Positions 1-10,573 of a stretch of 64,000 bases of DNA are shown here, in pieces. The notes beneath the pieces were generated by a model. The model did no database searches, was not told the DNA's origin, and saw only the letters and a list, made by a program, of their open reading frames with translations. Each line of letters opens with the position of its first letter. Position 1 is the first letter of the stretch. Origin of the DNA: Cymodocea nodosa (taxonomy: Eukaryota > Streptophyta > Magnoliopsida > Alismatales > Cymodoceaceae); assembly GCA_036874045.1 (NCBI GenBank), contig CM072343.1, positions 7,770,001-7,834,000 of the forward strand. The letters run 5' to 3'. The translations under genes and the position numbers were made by a program.

Positions 1-1776
1 TTGCAAAATACACAGCCAAAAGAAAATATTAATGCAAGAGAATTTAAAGAATGCACTTTAAAACTAAAAATAGTTGAAGATCATAATTATGAAAATGATA
101 TACATATTTATTACCTTGTTTCATGATAAAAGGAATTTTAGTCTTAGATTTTCTTGAACTGCAACTAATAAATCCTTTGTTGGCTTAAGATTCAGGGTAT
201 TCAGGATAATTAAATCCTAAGCCAAATTTATATGACACTATAGGGGTACTAGTTAGTTTATCTAACTTAGTTTGACTTAAATTCCATTTCTCAATGGTAG
301 AATTTAAATCTAGCTCTCTCATTTTTAATCTATCAATCTCTAATTCAAGTTCATTTATATTGTTTCTCAACATTTCATTTTAAGATTCTATCTTTAATTA
401 TTCAGCATTTGTATTCTGTATTTGTTCATGCAAGACACATTCATTAAATCTAAATTTATGCAAATCTCTAGCATGATTTTCATTATCACATTTAAACTTT
501 TCTAAAGTAGTAGATAGGAAACAATTTTCTTCTTCCACAATGGATAAAGAGTTTCTAATATTCTTATTTTCCAGTTTACAAACTTTAAGTTTTTGTAATA
601 ATGCATGATAAGCACATAATAATTCATCAAAGTTGAAATTTGAATAAGTTTCAGGATCAGATATTACCTCAAACTCATCTGCCATGAAGCACACATGAGC
701 AACGTCTTCTAACTCTTGTTCTCCTTCTGAATGTGAAGATTTTGATGATGATTCCATAGATTCAAACTCTTCTGACGTGTCATCCCAAGTGACCTTCAAA
801 GCCTTTTTCTTGTAAAACTTTTTCTGAGTTTTCTGAGTCATCTTCTTCTGATTTGTCCTACTTTGCTTTCGTTTTTCCTTATTGGACAATTTGGAGAAAG
901 ATGTCCAGGTTTCTTGCAGTTGTAACATACATACTTTCTGGATGAAGAATTCTTGTCATTTAGTGATTTTGACATTGAGGGTTTATCATTCTTGTTCCTT
1001 TGCTGTTTCCTAGCTTTTCATGCTTTTTTGAATTTCCCAGTCAACAAAATCAAATCCTCGTCAGAATCAGTAGATATATCAGAATGTGAATTAATTTCAA
1101 AGGCTATTTCTTTCTTCATTTTTAGTTATTTGTGACTCAGTGATTCATTTAATTGAACTTCATAAGCTATTAAGTTTCCTATAAGTTCATTCATGGTATA
1201 AACATTTAAATCTCGTGATTCCTTAATTGATGTTACTTTCTGAGACCATTTAGAACTTAGGAATCTGAGAATTTTCCTCACCAAATCCTTTTGTTCAAAA
1301 TTCTTTCCTAAGCATTTTAAAGAGTTTATGATATCAAGAAATCTGGAAAACATCTCAGAAATACTTTCGTCTTCATGCATCTTAAAGAGTTCATACTTAT
1401 GTATCAACATGTTTATTTTAGTCTCTTTAACTTGAGAAGTACCTTCATGTGAAACTTCTAATGCAAGCCACACCTCATAAGCAGATTTATATGTCGACAC
1501 TTTACTGAACTGTTCATAACTCAATGCATAAAATAAAATATTTATACCCTTAGCATTCAGAGTTTCATTTTCTTTTTTAGTAATTGTCCAAGAATTATAA
1601 GGGGTAGATAACAGAGTATATGGTTTAGAAATCATGAACCACAACTTATGATCTATACTTTGAAGAAAGACAGTCATCCTATATTTCCAATATTCAAAAT
1701 GTATTCCATCAAATAAAGGAGGACGATTAAGATTTTGGCCTTCATGTAAAGAAAAATTACTATTTCCAATAGCCAT
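1..1776 (-). pseudogene. gag of SIRE copy a1, broken
   Basis: Encodes the capsid/nucleocapsid polyprotein of a SIRE-type copia element. The start MAIGNSNFSLHEGQNLNRPP at 1776 matches the MATGNGNFSLYKGQ start of copy a2. The capsid (UBN2-like) domain runs to about 1130, with motifs such as LVRKILRFLSSKWSQKV. An in-frame stop follows NESLSHK near 1128 and a Trp-to-TGA change lies near 1015. The zinc knuckle around 955-915 is intact (CYNCKKPGHLSPNC), but a frameshift follows near 860. After that come an acidic Ser/Glu-rich stretch (928-640) and a predicted coiled coil (590-190). Not translatable as one protein. Confidence 0.88.
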
Positions 1777-1962
1777 CTTACCTTAGATTTTTCAACCTAT
1801 TTGATTTTAAATAGTCTAAAAACTTTAAAAGAACTTGAGCCTTAAATCAAGAAAGTTAAATGTACGCTCAGATATTAATTTCTATTTAAAAACAAGGAAG
1901 GTAGAATAAGCAATGATATTAAATAAGTTGATATCGATTTTATATCAAAGATTATTAACAAA

Positions 1963-1974
1963 GCTCTAATACCA
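1963..1974 (-). other. primer binding site, initiator tRNA-Met type
   Basis: On the minus strand TGGTATTAGAGC lies two bases after the LTR end. It differs at one base from the usual plant copia site TGGTATCAGAGC, which pairs with the 3' end of initiator tRNA-Met and primes minus-strand DNA synthesis. Confidence 0.85.
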
Positions 1975-1976
1975 CT

Positions 1977-3572
1977 TGTAGGATCGTATGGCTACACAAG
2001 AGGGGGGTGAATTGTGTTTTTCAATATTTTTGAATATAATTGAAACTTTAAAACTCAAAAACAAGTCAAGACACTGTTTTCATAAAATCATTTTTATTTA
2101 AGGTTTCAATTACAATATACAATTCAATTCTCCTTAGAAATTGTAGATGCAATTATATCTCGATACCATGCATCATCTAAACAATTTCATAACTACAAAC
2201 AGAGAAAATTAATTTGCGAAATTTAAAACATTTCTCCTTATTTGAGATCTATCTTCTTCTTCTTCTTCTTTCTTCTTCAGCAATTCTTCAGTGACAAATA
2301 TCTTGTCTTTTTATGCTTCATCGAATTTGCTTTCTTTTGATACTTCAAATTTTCAGTGACGAAAATCTTACCTTTTTATGCTTCACTAAATTTGCTTCTA
2401 CCTGAGAGTTTTTCCCCGAAGAGGTGTTTTTGATCCCTAAAAAGATTTTTCTTTTGGTGTATAGGGATAATTTGATCCTTGAAAAGATTTTTCGTTTTGT
2501 GTGCAAGGATGGTTTAATCAACGAGAACTCTATGCCTTTTATACTATAACTTCATTTCATGCACATCCTCCACGTTTAATCACAACCAGTTTTCCATTTC
2601 TCCACTTCTTTTCTTTTTCCTTCATCGAAACACACACGTTATGACCCACATTTATATTTTGAATTTTTCTTTAATCATTAGTCTTGGATCTCTGAAAAAT
2701 TTCCTGCAAAATAAACTTTCTCATCCAAAAATTATCATCAGTGTAATAAGAAGTTCTTTCGGAAGGTTAAATGCTAACTCACCAAAAATAGTTTAAGTTT
2801 CGGATAGTTACGGTTGTAAGTCTCCGAAAAACTCTTTTTACCATAAAACTAGTGAGACACGTGTCATGACCTGAAACCATGACTTAAGTTACCTTTCGGA
2901 TAGTTACAACTGTAAGTCTTCGAAAAACTTTAAGTCACTGATTCAGTAATAAACAAATATTTTTATAATAAGAATTTTACCACATGCAAAAATAACAACT
3001 TAAGTTTATAACACTAACCTAACGTGTTGCCTTAGTGTTCAATATAGCAACTCAACACGTTTAGTTATGCTAACTTAACGAGTTAAACATGTGCACCTCA
3101 CGTGATACATTATAACATTCGTAACTTATAATTTCACCACGTGTATAACACTAACTTAACGAGTTCGTCTCTTCTTTTACTCACTAACTTAACGAGTTCT
3201 CTCATGACCTATTTTAACCTTTAAGCCTCTAACTCAACGAGTTCTCACGTGACCTCTATACAAATAACACTCTAACTTAACGAGTTGTCTTAACGTGCAT
3301 TGTTCATGATACAAAAGATATAACTTTAAAATATATCATACTTTTCAATAAAAACACACGTTAACTTAACGTTTAGTTAAATGAGAAATTAATGCAATGA
3401 AACAACTAGTTATTAACTTAGTATAATTTCAGATCCAATACAGAGAAGTATTTATGTCAGTAAGCTTTTTCTGTATTAATTGATGATTTTCATTTCTTTT
3501 CATAAGCAATAGTAATTGAGCAAATATGATTATTTTCATTCAGCACACATCATCAAAACAAAATACTCAACA
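1977..3572 (-). repeat. 5' LTR of SIRE copy a1 (about 1.6 kb)
   Basis: Begins TGTTGAGTATTTTG at 3572 and ends CCTACA at 1977 on the minus strand. It is homologous along its length to 5435-7004. It carries many copies of the word TCGTTAAGTTA (seen on the plus strand as TAACTTAACGA, 3100-3300), several next to CACGTG, and TCGGATAGTTA copies near 2785 and 2895. A TATA box is near 2540, so U3 covers roughly 3572-2500. Confidence 0.88.
2536..2546 (-). promoter_or_regulatory. TATA box of the a1 LTR
   Basis: TAGTATAAAAG on the minus strand, at the same place in the LTR as 6486-6494 (a2) and 48494-48503 (a3). In each copy it is followed by the conserved string GCATAGA/TCATAGA. Transcription would start about 30 bases downstream. 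Inferred from position and conservation. Confidence 0.6.
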
Positions 3573-3745
3573 TATAGTTATGTATTTCACTTGATATTTG
3601 CTATCTTATCTCACATATAGATAACTAACCATCCAAGTTTTTCGTATTGTTATGTTTTACTTTTCTACAAACTCGAATAGTTAGATTTCTCTCTAAGTTT
3701 TCAAATGAAGTACTACATGAAATTAGAAAAGATGTTCAAGATGAG
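3573..3745. other. unassigned 173-bp spacer
   Basis: AT-rich sequence between the a1 LTR and a Tat LTR. It contains a TCGAATAGTTA word (near 3673), so it is probably a further LTR scrap, but I could not place it. No gene seen. Confidence 0.4.
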
Positions 3746-5434
3746 TGTTTAGAATGGAAAAGTACATAGTATTAAGGGATAAATGATGGTTAATTGCATA
3801 ATATTTAGCTTATCATACGAGAATTAAGCCATTATGTTATAATTGCACTATTATATACTTTAATGAAGGAATCTGCATAATTTCAGGAAATTAACGTTAA
3901 TTAAGTATATTTCTGAACTATCAGTAAATTACAGGGTTTGAAATTCCTAAGTATTCAAATTTTCTATTATTTCGAATAGTTATATGGCATGTACAAGATA
4001 GTTATGTTTTTAATGATAGAAGAATATTTTATTATTTCCAAGAGTACACGTGTTGAAACATTGATGCATGACTTATGTGGATTTTCGGTAAGTTATCTGG
4101 TAACTATCCGAAATGCATCTAAGCATTGGATAGTTAAGGTTGTAAGTATTTGAAATATCTGAACTCGTTAAGTTAGAATTATGCACATGTTGAATTTAAA
4201 TGCTTTATTATGTCACGTGAGCTGCACATGTTTAACTCGTTAAGTTAGCATAACTATACGTGTTGAGTTACTTGAATATACATTAAGGTAACACGTTTTG
4301 TTATGCAGAAATAGGAAAAGTAAACTTTCGAATACTTAACATTTCATTTTTGTCGAAGAGTTATGTTAAAAACTCGTATAGTTAAGTTATTTGCATATGT
4401 GTTTTTAATGTTTTAAGTTGTCACATGTTTTCCATGTGCGTTTGGTAATGATAATCCAAGAGTTAGATAACTATTCGAGTTTTATACACATAGATAGATA
4501 ACTATTCGAGTTTTATACACATGGATGGATAACTGTTCGAGTTTTATAAAATGAATAACAAATAAATAAGTTTTCTTGTTTAGTCATGTGTTTTGCAGGT
4601 GCAAAATCTCGAAGAGTTACAAATAAGTGTTTGAGTTTTTACAAGACTTAAAGGATAAGTTTTTGACTAAAATGAAGACTAATATGCCACTGTAGTAGTT
4701 GTAGAAACAGGAAATTTAAAGGAAAACCACAATTGCACATATCACGTAGGAATTCACTTATGGAATGAAGAAGAAATCACCATCGTTGATATGAATGAAA
4801 GAAATCCAACTGATCATTTAAGCAGAAGTAGTTACTATTGAAAGAAATATAAAAGAAGAGGAGAAAGACAAAAAAAAGTGTATGTGTAGAGGTGGAGGAC
4901 CGTGCAAACTACAGGTAGCGTCGGAAGTTCCCTGAAGCTCCACACCACTATCAAAATCACCAACCATCGAAGGTCTATGAGGATACTTTCTTGATGTTGA
5001 GTCGATTCCGAGCCAAATACGGTGACTAACAACCATTGTGAGGAGTGATTGTGTCGTGGGAAGGGAAGCCATTTTCACCAAGCACCGATTCATATCTCAA
5101 GAGATTGTAAAGCTTCTAGCCTTGGTTTCGGGTTGATGCCAGTATGCTAAAGAGGAGATCATCTTACAATTTTGGATTTGCAATTCTATAGGGAGAGGAG
5201 GCAATATTGTAAGTGATTAAATTTTCAGTGGTGTAACCACGTCGCATGTAGTGATAGAAGTTTTCACTATTGATAGAGATTTTTACATTTCACCTTTCAT
5301 TCATCTTTAGGAACATATCATAACAAAAATACCAAAAACAACAAATTATCTGTGTTTACATTTAGTATTAAATTGTTGTATTGTTTGTTTTGTATGGTGA
5401 TTAATGTTATCATTGTTAGTATTGTGAATGTTTT
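3746..5434 (+). repeat. Tat-type gypsy LTR fragment, interrupted by SIRE a2
   Basis: Starts TGTTTAGAATGG and shares the first 200 bases with the LTR starts at 18134, 19934, 22383 (minus) and 32489 (minus). It holds word clusters (TCGGTAAGTTA, TAACTATCCGA, TCGTTAAGTTA) at 4080-4260 and a TATA box near 4850. It stops at GTGAATGTTTT, exactly where a2 begins; the uninterrupted sequence continues at 19530 in another copy, which shows that a2 inserted here. The right-hand part of this LTR is not found after a2. Confidence 0.85.
4846..4856 (+). promoter_or_regulatory. TATA box of Tat-type LTR
   Basis: The string GAAATATAAAAG is kept at the same place in the Tat LTR copies at 18937-18945 and 34713-34720 (plus) and at 31497-31489 (minus), within an otherwise conserved block following ATCGTTGATATGAATGAA. 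This is the likely LTR promoter core. Confidence 0.6.
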
Positions 5435-5721
5435 TGTTGAGCATTTTGTTTTGATGATGTGTGCTGAATGAAAGTAATCATATTTGCTCAATTATTGTTG
5501 CTTGTGAAAAGAAATTATAAACATCAATTAATACAAAAAATGTTTACTAATATAAATACTTGTTTATATTGGATTTGAAATTATACTGTTAAATAACTAA
5601 TCATTTTGTTGCATTAATTTCTCATTTAACTAAATGTTAAGTTAACGTGTGTTTTTATTGAAAAGGATGATATGTTTTAAAGTTATATCTTCTATATCAT
5701 GAACAGTGCACATTTAAAAAC

Positions 5722-5933
5722 TCGTTAAGTTAGAGCGTTATTTGTATAGAGGTCACGCGAAAACTCGTTAAGTTAGATGCTTAAACGTTAAAATAGGTCA
5801 CGTGATAACTCGTTAAGTTAGTGAGTAAAAGAAGAGACGAACTCGTTAAGTTAGTACTGTAGACGTGGGAAATTATAAGTTACAAATGTTATATTGTATC
5901 ACGTGATGTGCACATGTTTAACTCGTTAAGTTA
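5722..5933 (+). repeat. cluster of five TCGTTAAGTTA words, several beside G-boxes
   Basis: Exact TCGTTAAGTTA words start at 5722, 5765, 5810, 5843 and 5923. CACGTG or CACGCG lies 6-10 bases upstream of the 5765 and 5810 copies, and CACGTG lies about 20 bases upstream of the last. The same arrangement recurs at 59205-59425 (copy a4) and inverted at 3060-3290 (a1). CACGTG is the core site of plant bZIP/bHLH factors; the role of the 11-mer is not known to me. Confidence 0.8.
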
Positions 5934-6485
5934 ACATAACTAAACGTGTTGAGTTGCTATATTAAACACTAAGGCAATGCGTTAGGTTAGCGTTATAAAA
6001 CTTAAGTTGTTATTTTTGCATGTGGTAAAATTCTTATTAGAAAAACATTTGTTTATTACTGGTTCGTTGAGTTATCTGTAACACAATGAAGATGGTTCAT
6101 TAAGTTATCGTAACACCACGAAGCTAGTTCGTTGAGTTAGAGTAACACCACGAACTTAGTTCGTTTAGTTAGCTAGAATACTTGTTACATGAATTAGCAC
6201 ATGAGGAACTCGTTAAGTTAGAAACGTTAAGTTAATATCTACTTATGTTACTCGTTTAGTTAACATTAAAGTAACGACTTCTTATTACATTTGATGAAAA
6301 ATTTTAGACGAGAAAGTTTATTTTGCAGAAAATTTTTTAGAGATCCAGGATTGATGGTTAAAAAAATTTGAAATGTAAACGTGGGTTAGAATGTGTGTAG
6401 TTTGATGAAGGAAAAAGAAAAGACATGAAGAAGTGGAAAACTGATAGTGATTAAACGTGGAAGATATGTATGAAATGAAGATACA

Positions 6486-6494
6486 ATATAAAAG
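6486..6494 (+). promoter_or_regulatory. TATA box of the a2 LTR
   Basis: AATATAAAAG at a position conserved with a1 and a3. It is preceded by the word-rich U3 and followed by the shared CATAGAGTTCTCGTT string. Confidence 0.6.
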
Positions 6495-7006
6495 TCATAG
6501 AGTTCTCGTTCATCAACCATCCCTACACACCAAATGAAAAATCTTTTCAGGGATCAAAAACACTCTTTGGGGAAAAGCTCTCAAATGGAAGAAAATTCAG
6601 TGAAGCAGAAAAAGTCAGATATATGTCACTAGAGATCTGATGTATCAATAGAAAGCAAATTCGGTGAAGTAGAGAGCGACAAGATATTCATCTCTAAAGA
6701 ATTGTTGAAGAAGAAAGAGAAGAAGAAGAAAGATCTCAAATAGGGAGAAATGTTTTAAATTTTGTAAATTAGTTTTCTCTGTTTGTAGTTATGAAATTGT
6801 ATAGATGAAATATGGCATCGATATATAATTGCATCTACAATTTCTGAGGAGAATTGAATTGTATATTGTAATTGAAACCTTGAATAAAATGATTTTATGA
6901 AAGCAGTGTCTCGACTTGTTTTTGAGTTTTGAAGTTTCAATTATAATCGGAAAAAGTTGAAAAACACTATTCACCCCCCTCTTGTGTAGTCATACAATCT
7001 TACAAG

Positions 7007-7018
7007 TGGTATCAGAGC
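7007..7018 (+). other. primer binding site, initiator tRNA-Met
   Basis: Exact TGGTATCAGAGC two bases after the LTR end, the standard plant copia minus-strand primer site. Confidence 0.9.
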
Positions 7019-7204
7019 TTTGTTAATAATTTTTGATATAAAATTGATACCAACTTATTTAATATCATTGCTTATTTTGCCTTCCTTGTTTTTAAACAGA
7101 AACTGATATTTGAGCATATGTTTAACTTTTTTGATTTAAGGCTCAAATTGTTTTTATCGTTTTAAACTGTTTAAAATCAAATAGGTTGAAAAATCTAAGG
7201 TAAT

Positions 7205-7930
7205 ATGGCTACTGGAAATGGTAATTTTTCTTTGTATAAAGGTCAAAATCTTAATCGTCCTCTTTTATTTGATGGAATACATTTTGAATATTGGAAATAT
7301 AGGATGACAGTCTTTCTTCAAAGTATATATCATAAGTTGTGGTTCATGATTTCTAAACCATATAATCCGTTAACTACCCCTTATAATACTTGAACAATTA
7401 CTAAAAAATTAAAATGAAACTCTGAATGCTAAAAGCTTAAATATTTTATTTTGTGCATTGAGTTATGAATAGTTCAGTAAAGTGTTGGCATATAAATCTG
7501 CTTATTAGGTTTGGCATGCATAAGAAGTTTCACATGAAGGTACTTCTCAAGTTAAAGAGACTAAGATAAACATGTTAATTCATAAGTATGAACTCTTTAA
7601 GATGCATGAAGTCAAAAGTATTTCTGAGATGTTTTCCAAATTCCTTGATATCATAAATTCTTTAAAATGCTTAGGAAAGAATTTTGAAAAGAAGGATTTG
7701 GTGAGGAAAATTCTCAGATCCCTAAGTTCTAAATTGTCTCAAAAAGTAACATCAATTGAGGAAACACGAGATTTAAATATTTATACCATGAATGAACTTA
7801 TAGGAAACTTAATTGCTTATGAAGTTCAATTAAATGAATCACTGATTCACAACAAATTAAAAATGAAGAAAGAAATAGCCTTCGAAATCAAATAAAATTA
7901 TGATATATCTATTGATTCTGACAAGGATTT
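7205..7930 (+). pseudogene. gag of SIRE copy a2, first half
   Basis: Start MATGNGNFSLYKGQNLNRP at 7205. Trp-to-TGA near 7393 and a frameshift near 7405 break the capsid domain, which resumes from 7572 (MLIHKYELFKMHE) through LVRKILRSLSSK. A stop follows KKEIAFEIK near 7893. The reading frame is then interrupted at 7930 by SIRE-b and resumes at 15763. Confidence 0.88.
7926..7930 (+). other. target-site duplication of SIRE-b (left)
   Basis: gattt, repeated at 15758-15762. Copy a3 shows the uninterrupted sequence with a single gattt at the same place in gag, so the insertion site is certain. Confidence 0.92.
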
Positions 7931-9360
7931 TGTTAGAACCCGAGTATTTTGATAATGCAAAACCTATGTAAGGAAACATATTGTATTTCACAGTTAAGTC
8001 TGCACTGCATTAGATTAAAAGGCTGTTAGAACAAATTCCAAGCAGATGAATAGATCGAGAAGGTTCCAGATGATAATACTTTCAAGATACAGCAAAATTG
8101 GACAGTTACAGGTTCAAGTATCTGAAGAGTAAAACAGCAGCAAGACTATCGGACAGTTAGAAGGATAACTATCCAAATTTTACAAAGCCTTCAGAGAGGT
8201 ATTAAATCAGACAATTAAGTTGGTTGAATGATCGGAGAGTTATGGAGTTAACTATCCGAAAGAAAAAGGAAAATCGGAAAATTAGAAAGGCTAACTATCC
8301 GAAACTAAAGTCATTCAATAAATCATGTGTAGAAATACAGAAAGGAAGCTTAAAACACTTGTCAGAGAGTTAGATAACTATCCGAGTTTTCTTTCCGAAG
8401 GATTAAATAACTATTTGAGCTTTTGGTAAGTTACAGACATAACTTTCCAGAACTTAAGTTATTTTATTATGCACGTGTAAAATGGAGAAGCCAGTAGTTG
8501 AAAGCTTAAAAGGGAAAATCGGAGAGTTAGAAAGATAACTATCCGAAATTTCAAGAGAGTTTCGGTGAGTTACAGTTTAACTATCCGAAACTTAAGTCAT
8601 TGAATTTCCCACATGCAGAATTCCAAACAGATGCTTAAATGGGTTTTTGGAGAGTTAGAAAGATAACTATCCGAAATTTCAAAAGAGTTTCGGTTAGTTA
8701 CAGTTTAACCATCTGAAACTTAAGTCATTGAATTTCCCATGTGCAAAATTCCAGAGAGTCACTCAAATAAGTTTTCGGAGAGTTAGAAAAATAACTATCC
8801 GAAATTCTAAAGCATTTCGATGAGTTACAGGGATAACCTTTTGAAACTTAAGTCAGCCCTTTATGCACGTGCTGAATTAAAGCAATCGGAAAGTTAATAG
8901 AGGGCTACTGTAGCCAACTATTCGATAGTTATATAACTGTTCAATGAGTTACAGTTATAAGTATCCGATTGAATGACAGCTCGCAGTAAATATTCTGGAA
9001 TCCTACCTGGCAGAAAGTTTAAGTGATCTTTTGGTGAGTTACAGATTTTCTTCGAAGAGTTACATAGCTAACTATCTGAAAAGTTAGGAAAATCGGTAAG
9101 ACATCTTGAAATAAATTTCTGAACGGTAACTTGCCGTATTTGACTGATGTCTACTCAAGTACAGTAGAATACATCCGTTGATAGGAAATATGATCGTTGT
9201 ACCTTTGGTATAAATATGAGGAGTTTAAGAATGGAAAACACAGACAACGGATATACCATATATAGTGAGCTACACTCCAATTCCATTTGCACTCAAGTCT
9301 GCAAACAGTGAAGCATATTCTAAAGATCCACTGCAAAAAAAGCTCTATGCGCCAAAACTC
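7931..9360 (+). repeat. 5' LTR of SIRE-b, truncated
   Basis: Matches 13937-15367 of the 3' LTR up to GCGCCAAAACTC. The next base belongs to gag, so about 390 bp of LTR end are missing. It contains the 128-bp tandem units listed separately. A TATA-like TATAAATATGAGG is near 9210. Confidence 0.92.
8519..8880 (+). repeat. 128-bp tandem repeat in the SIRE-b 5' LTR
   Basis: Units start at 8519, 8647 and 8775, exactly 128 bases apart; the third is incomplete. Each unit has two inverted pairs of the 11-mer: TCGGAGAGTTA, a 6-base gap, TAACTATCCGA; then TCGGTGAGTTA, a short gap, TAACTATCCGA or variants. A CACATGC/CACGTGC string follows. The pairs could fold as 11-bp stems in RNA or act as paired protein sites. 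Confidence 0.85.
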
Positions 9361-10566
9361 AGTATTCTTTTGAGAAAACTAGAACTGTTTAAAATGAATG
9401 ACAATGAAAACATGACTGAAATGTTTTCTAGATTTACTGAAATCATTAACAGTCTGAAAGGCTTGGGAAAGGAGTTCTCTTCACGTGAATAGGTATAGAA
9501 GATCCTGAGGAGCTTAACTGTTGAGTGGAAACAGAAGTCCACATCTATTCAAGATTCCAAGGATCTCAACAATTACATAGTTGAAGAACTGTTGGGCAAT
9601 CTTCTGGCCCATGAAGTTCAGATGAAGGATTGGAAAGAGCAAGAAGGAGCTGTTGAAAAGAAAGCTGAAAAGAAAAAAGAAATGGCATTTCCATCTACAG
9701 ATGAAGCTCTAAGCTCAAACGATGATGAGATCATGTTGTTGGCAAGGAACTTCAAAAAGTTTATGAAGAAAAAGAATAAGTTCAACTCTTCTAAAAGAAC
9801 GGTCCCTACATGTTTCAAATGTAAAAGGCAAGGGCACATACAGACCTTCTATCCATTTCAGACAGAAGAGGATCAAGGAGATAAGAAGAAGAGATTGAAG
9901 GACAAAAAGAAGATGGCTCTCAAAGCTACGTGGGATGACAGTAGCTCTTCTAGCTATTCATCAGATTCTGAAGAAGAAGCTGCAGCCAATGTTTATTTTG
10001 CAGCACAAGAGGTATGCTCTACTTCCTCTAGTTTAGAAAATGAGCATGATGATTTAGACATAAACAGTCTTCTATCTACTGTCGATAATTTATATGTGAA
10101 GTGTAGAGATTTTAAGAAAGAAATTAAAAGATTAAATCATTGCTTAGAAAATTTATTTGCTGAATTAGAATCAACTATAATTGAAAATAGAAATCTAAAA
10201 TCAAATTTAGATAAGTATAATTGTGATAACTGTGAATTAAAAGATGAAAATAAAAATCTATTAACTACTATATCAGATTTGAAAGATACTATATGTCAAT
10301 TTACTCAAGGACAAAAAAGATTAAATAAAATAATAGGATCTCAACGATCAAATGGGAATAAATATGGCCTAGGGTATGCTACACCATAGGAAATACCTTA
10401 TTGTGGTGGAGTGATTTGATCTTATAGAGATGACACCACTGTGTTTGCCATCAAACGAAGATCAGGTCATATGTGGCTGCCAAGAGGCAATAGATTTAAT
10501 GTTTTAAGGACTAACTCTACTAGACCCATGAAGATTTGGGTACCAAAAGCTTTAATTTCAGTATGA
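9361..10566 (+). pseudogene. gag of SIRE-b, N-terminus deleted
   Basis: Begins mid-domain at the LTR junction (LRKLELFKMNDNENMTEMF). A stop follows LGKEFSSRE at 9490. The frame continues through the capsid end and KKAEKKKEMAF, then a zinc knuckle at about 9808-9852 (CFKCKRQGHIQTFY) whose last Cys is Tyr. Next come a Ser/Glu-rich acidic region (9930-10060) and a coiled coil (10080-10360). After GLGYATP there is a stop at 10387. The frame goes on to WVPKALISV and a TGA at 10564, the usual gag end seen in the other copies. Confidence 0.88.
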
Positions 10567-10573
10567 TTTGTAG

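Larger units (their letters stand above)
1..3572 (-). mobile_element. SIRE-type Ty1/copia retrotransposon copy a1 (partial)
   Basis: On the minus strand this reads 5' LTR (3572 to 1977), tRNA-Met primer site, then gag running off the window at base 1, so pol and the 3' LTR lie outside. The gag is of the SIRE/Maximus kind (UBN2-like domain, one zinc knuckle, coiled-coil tail). LTR boundaries follow from the TGTTGAG start and CTACA end that recur in copies a2, a3 and a4. I found no clear target duplication because only one end is visible. Confidence 0.9.
5435..7004 (+). repeat. 5' LTR of SIRE copy a2 (1570 bp)
   Basis: TGTTGAGCATTTTG start, CTTACA end. U3 carries a dense set of TCGTTAAGTTA words with neighbouring G-boxes (5722-5933) and TCGTTGAGTTA words at 6060-6160. 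The TATA box is at 6486. The part after the TATA includes a purine-rich GAAGAAGAAAG stretch and a final CACCCCCCTCTTGTGTAG block shared by all family-a LTR ends in the window. Confidence 0.9.

Noticed and set aside
4818-5093. minus-strand open frames within the Tat LTR (also 31209-31506)
   Set aside because: They lie in the LTR block after the TATA box, differ between copies and match no protein family I recognise.
8519-8880. CRISPR-like array of direct repeats
   Set aside because: Three 128-bp units without unique spacers, inside a plant LTR.
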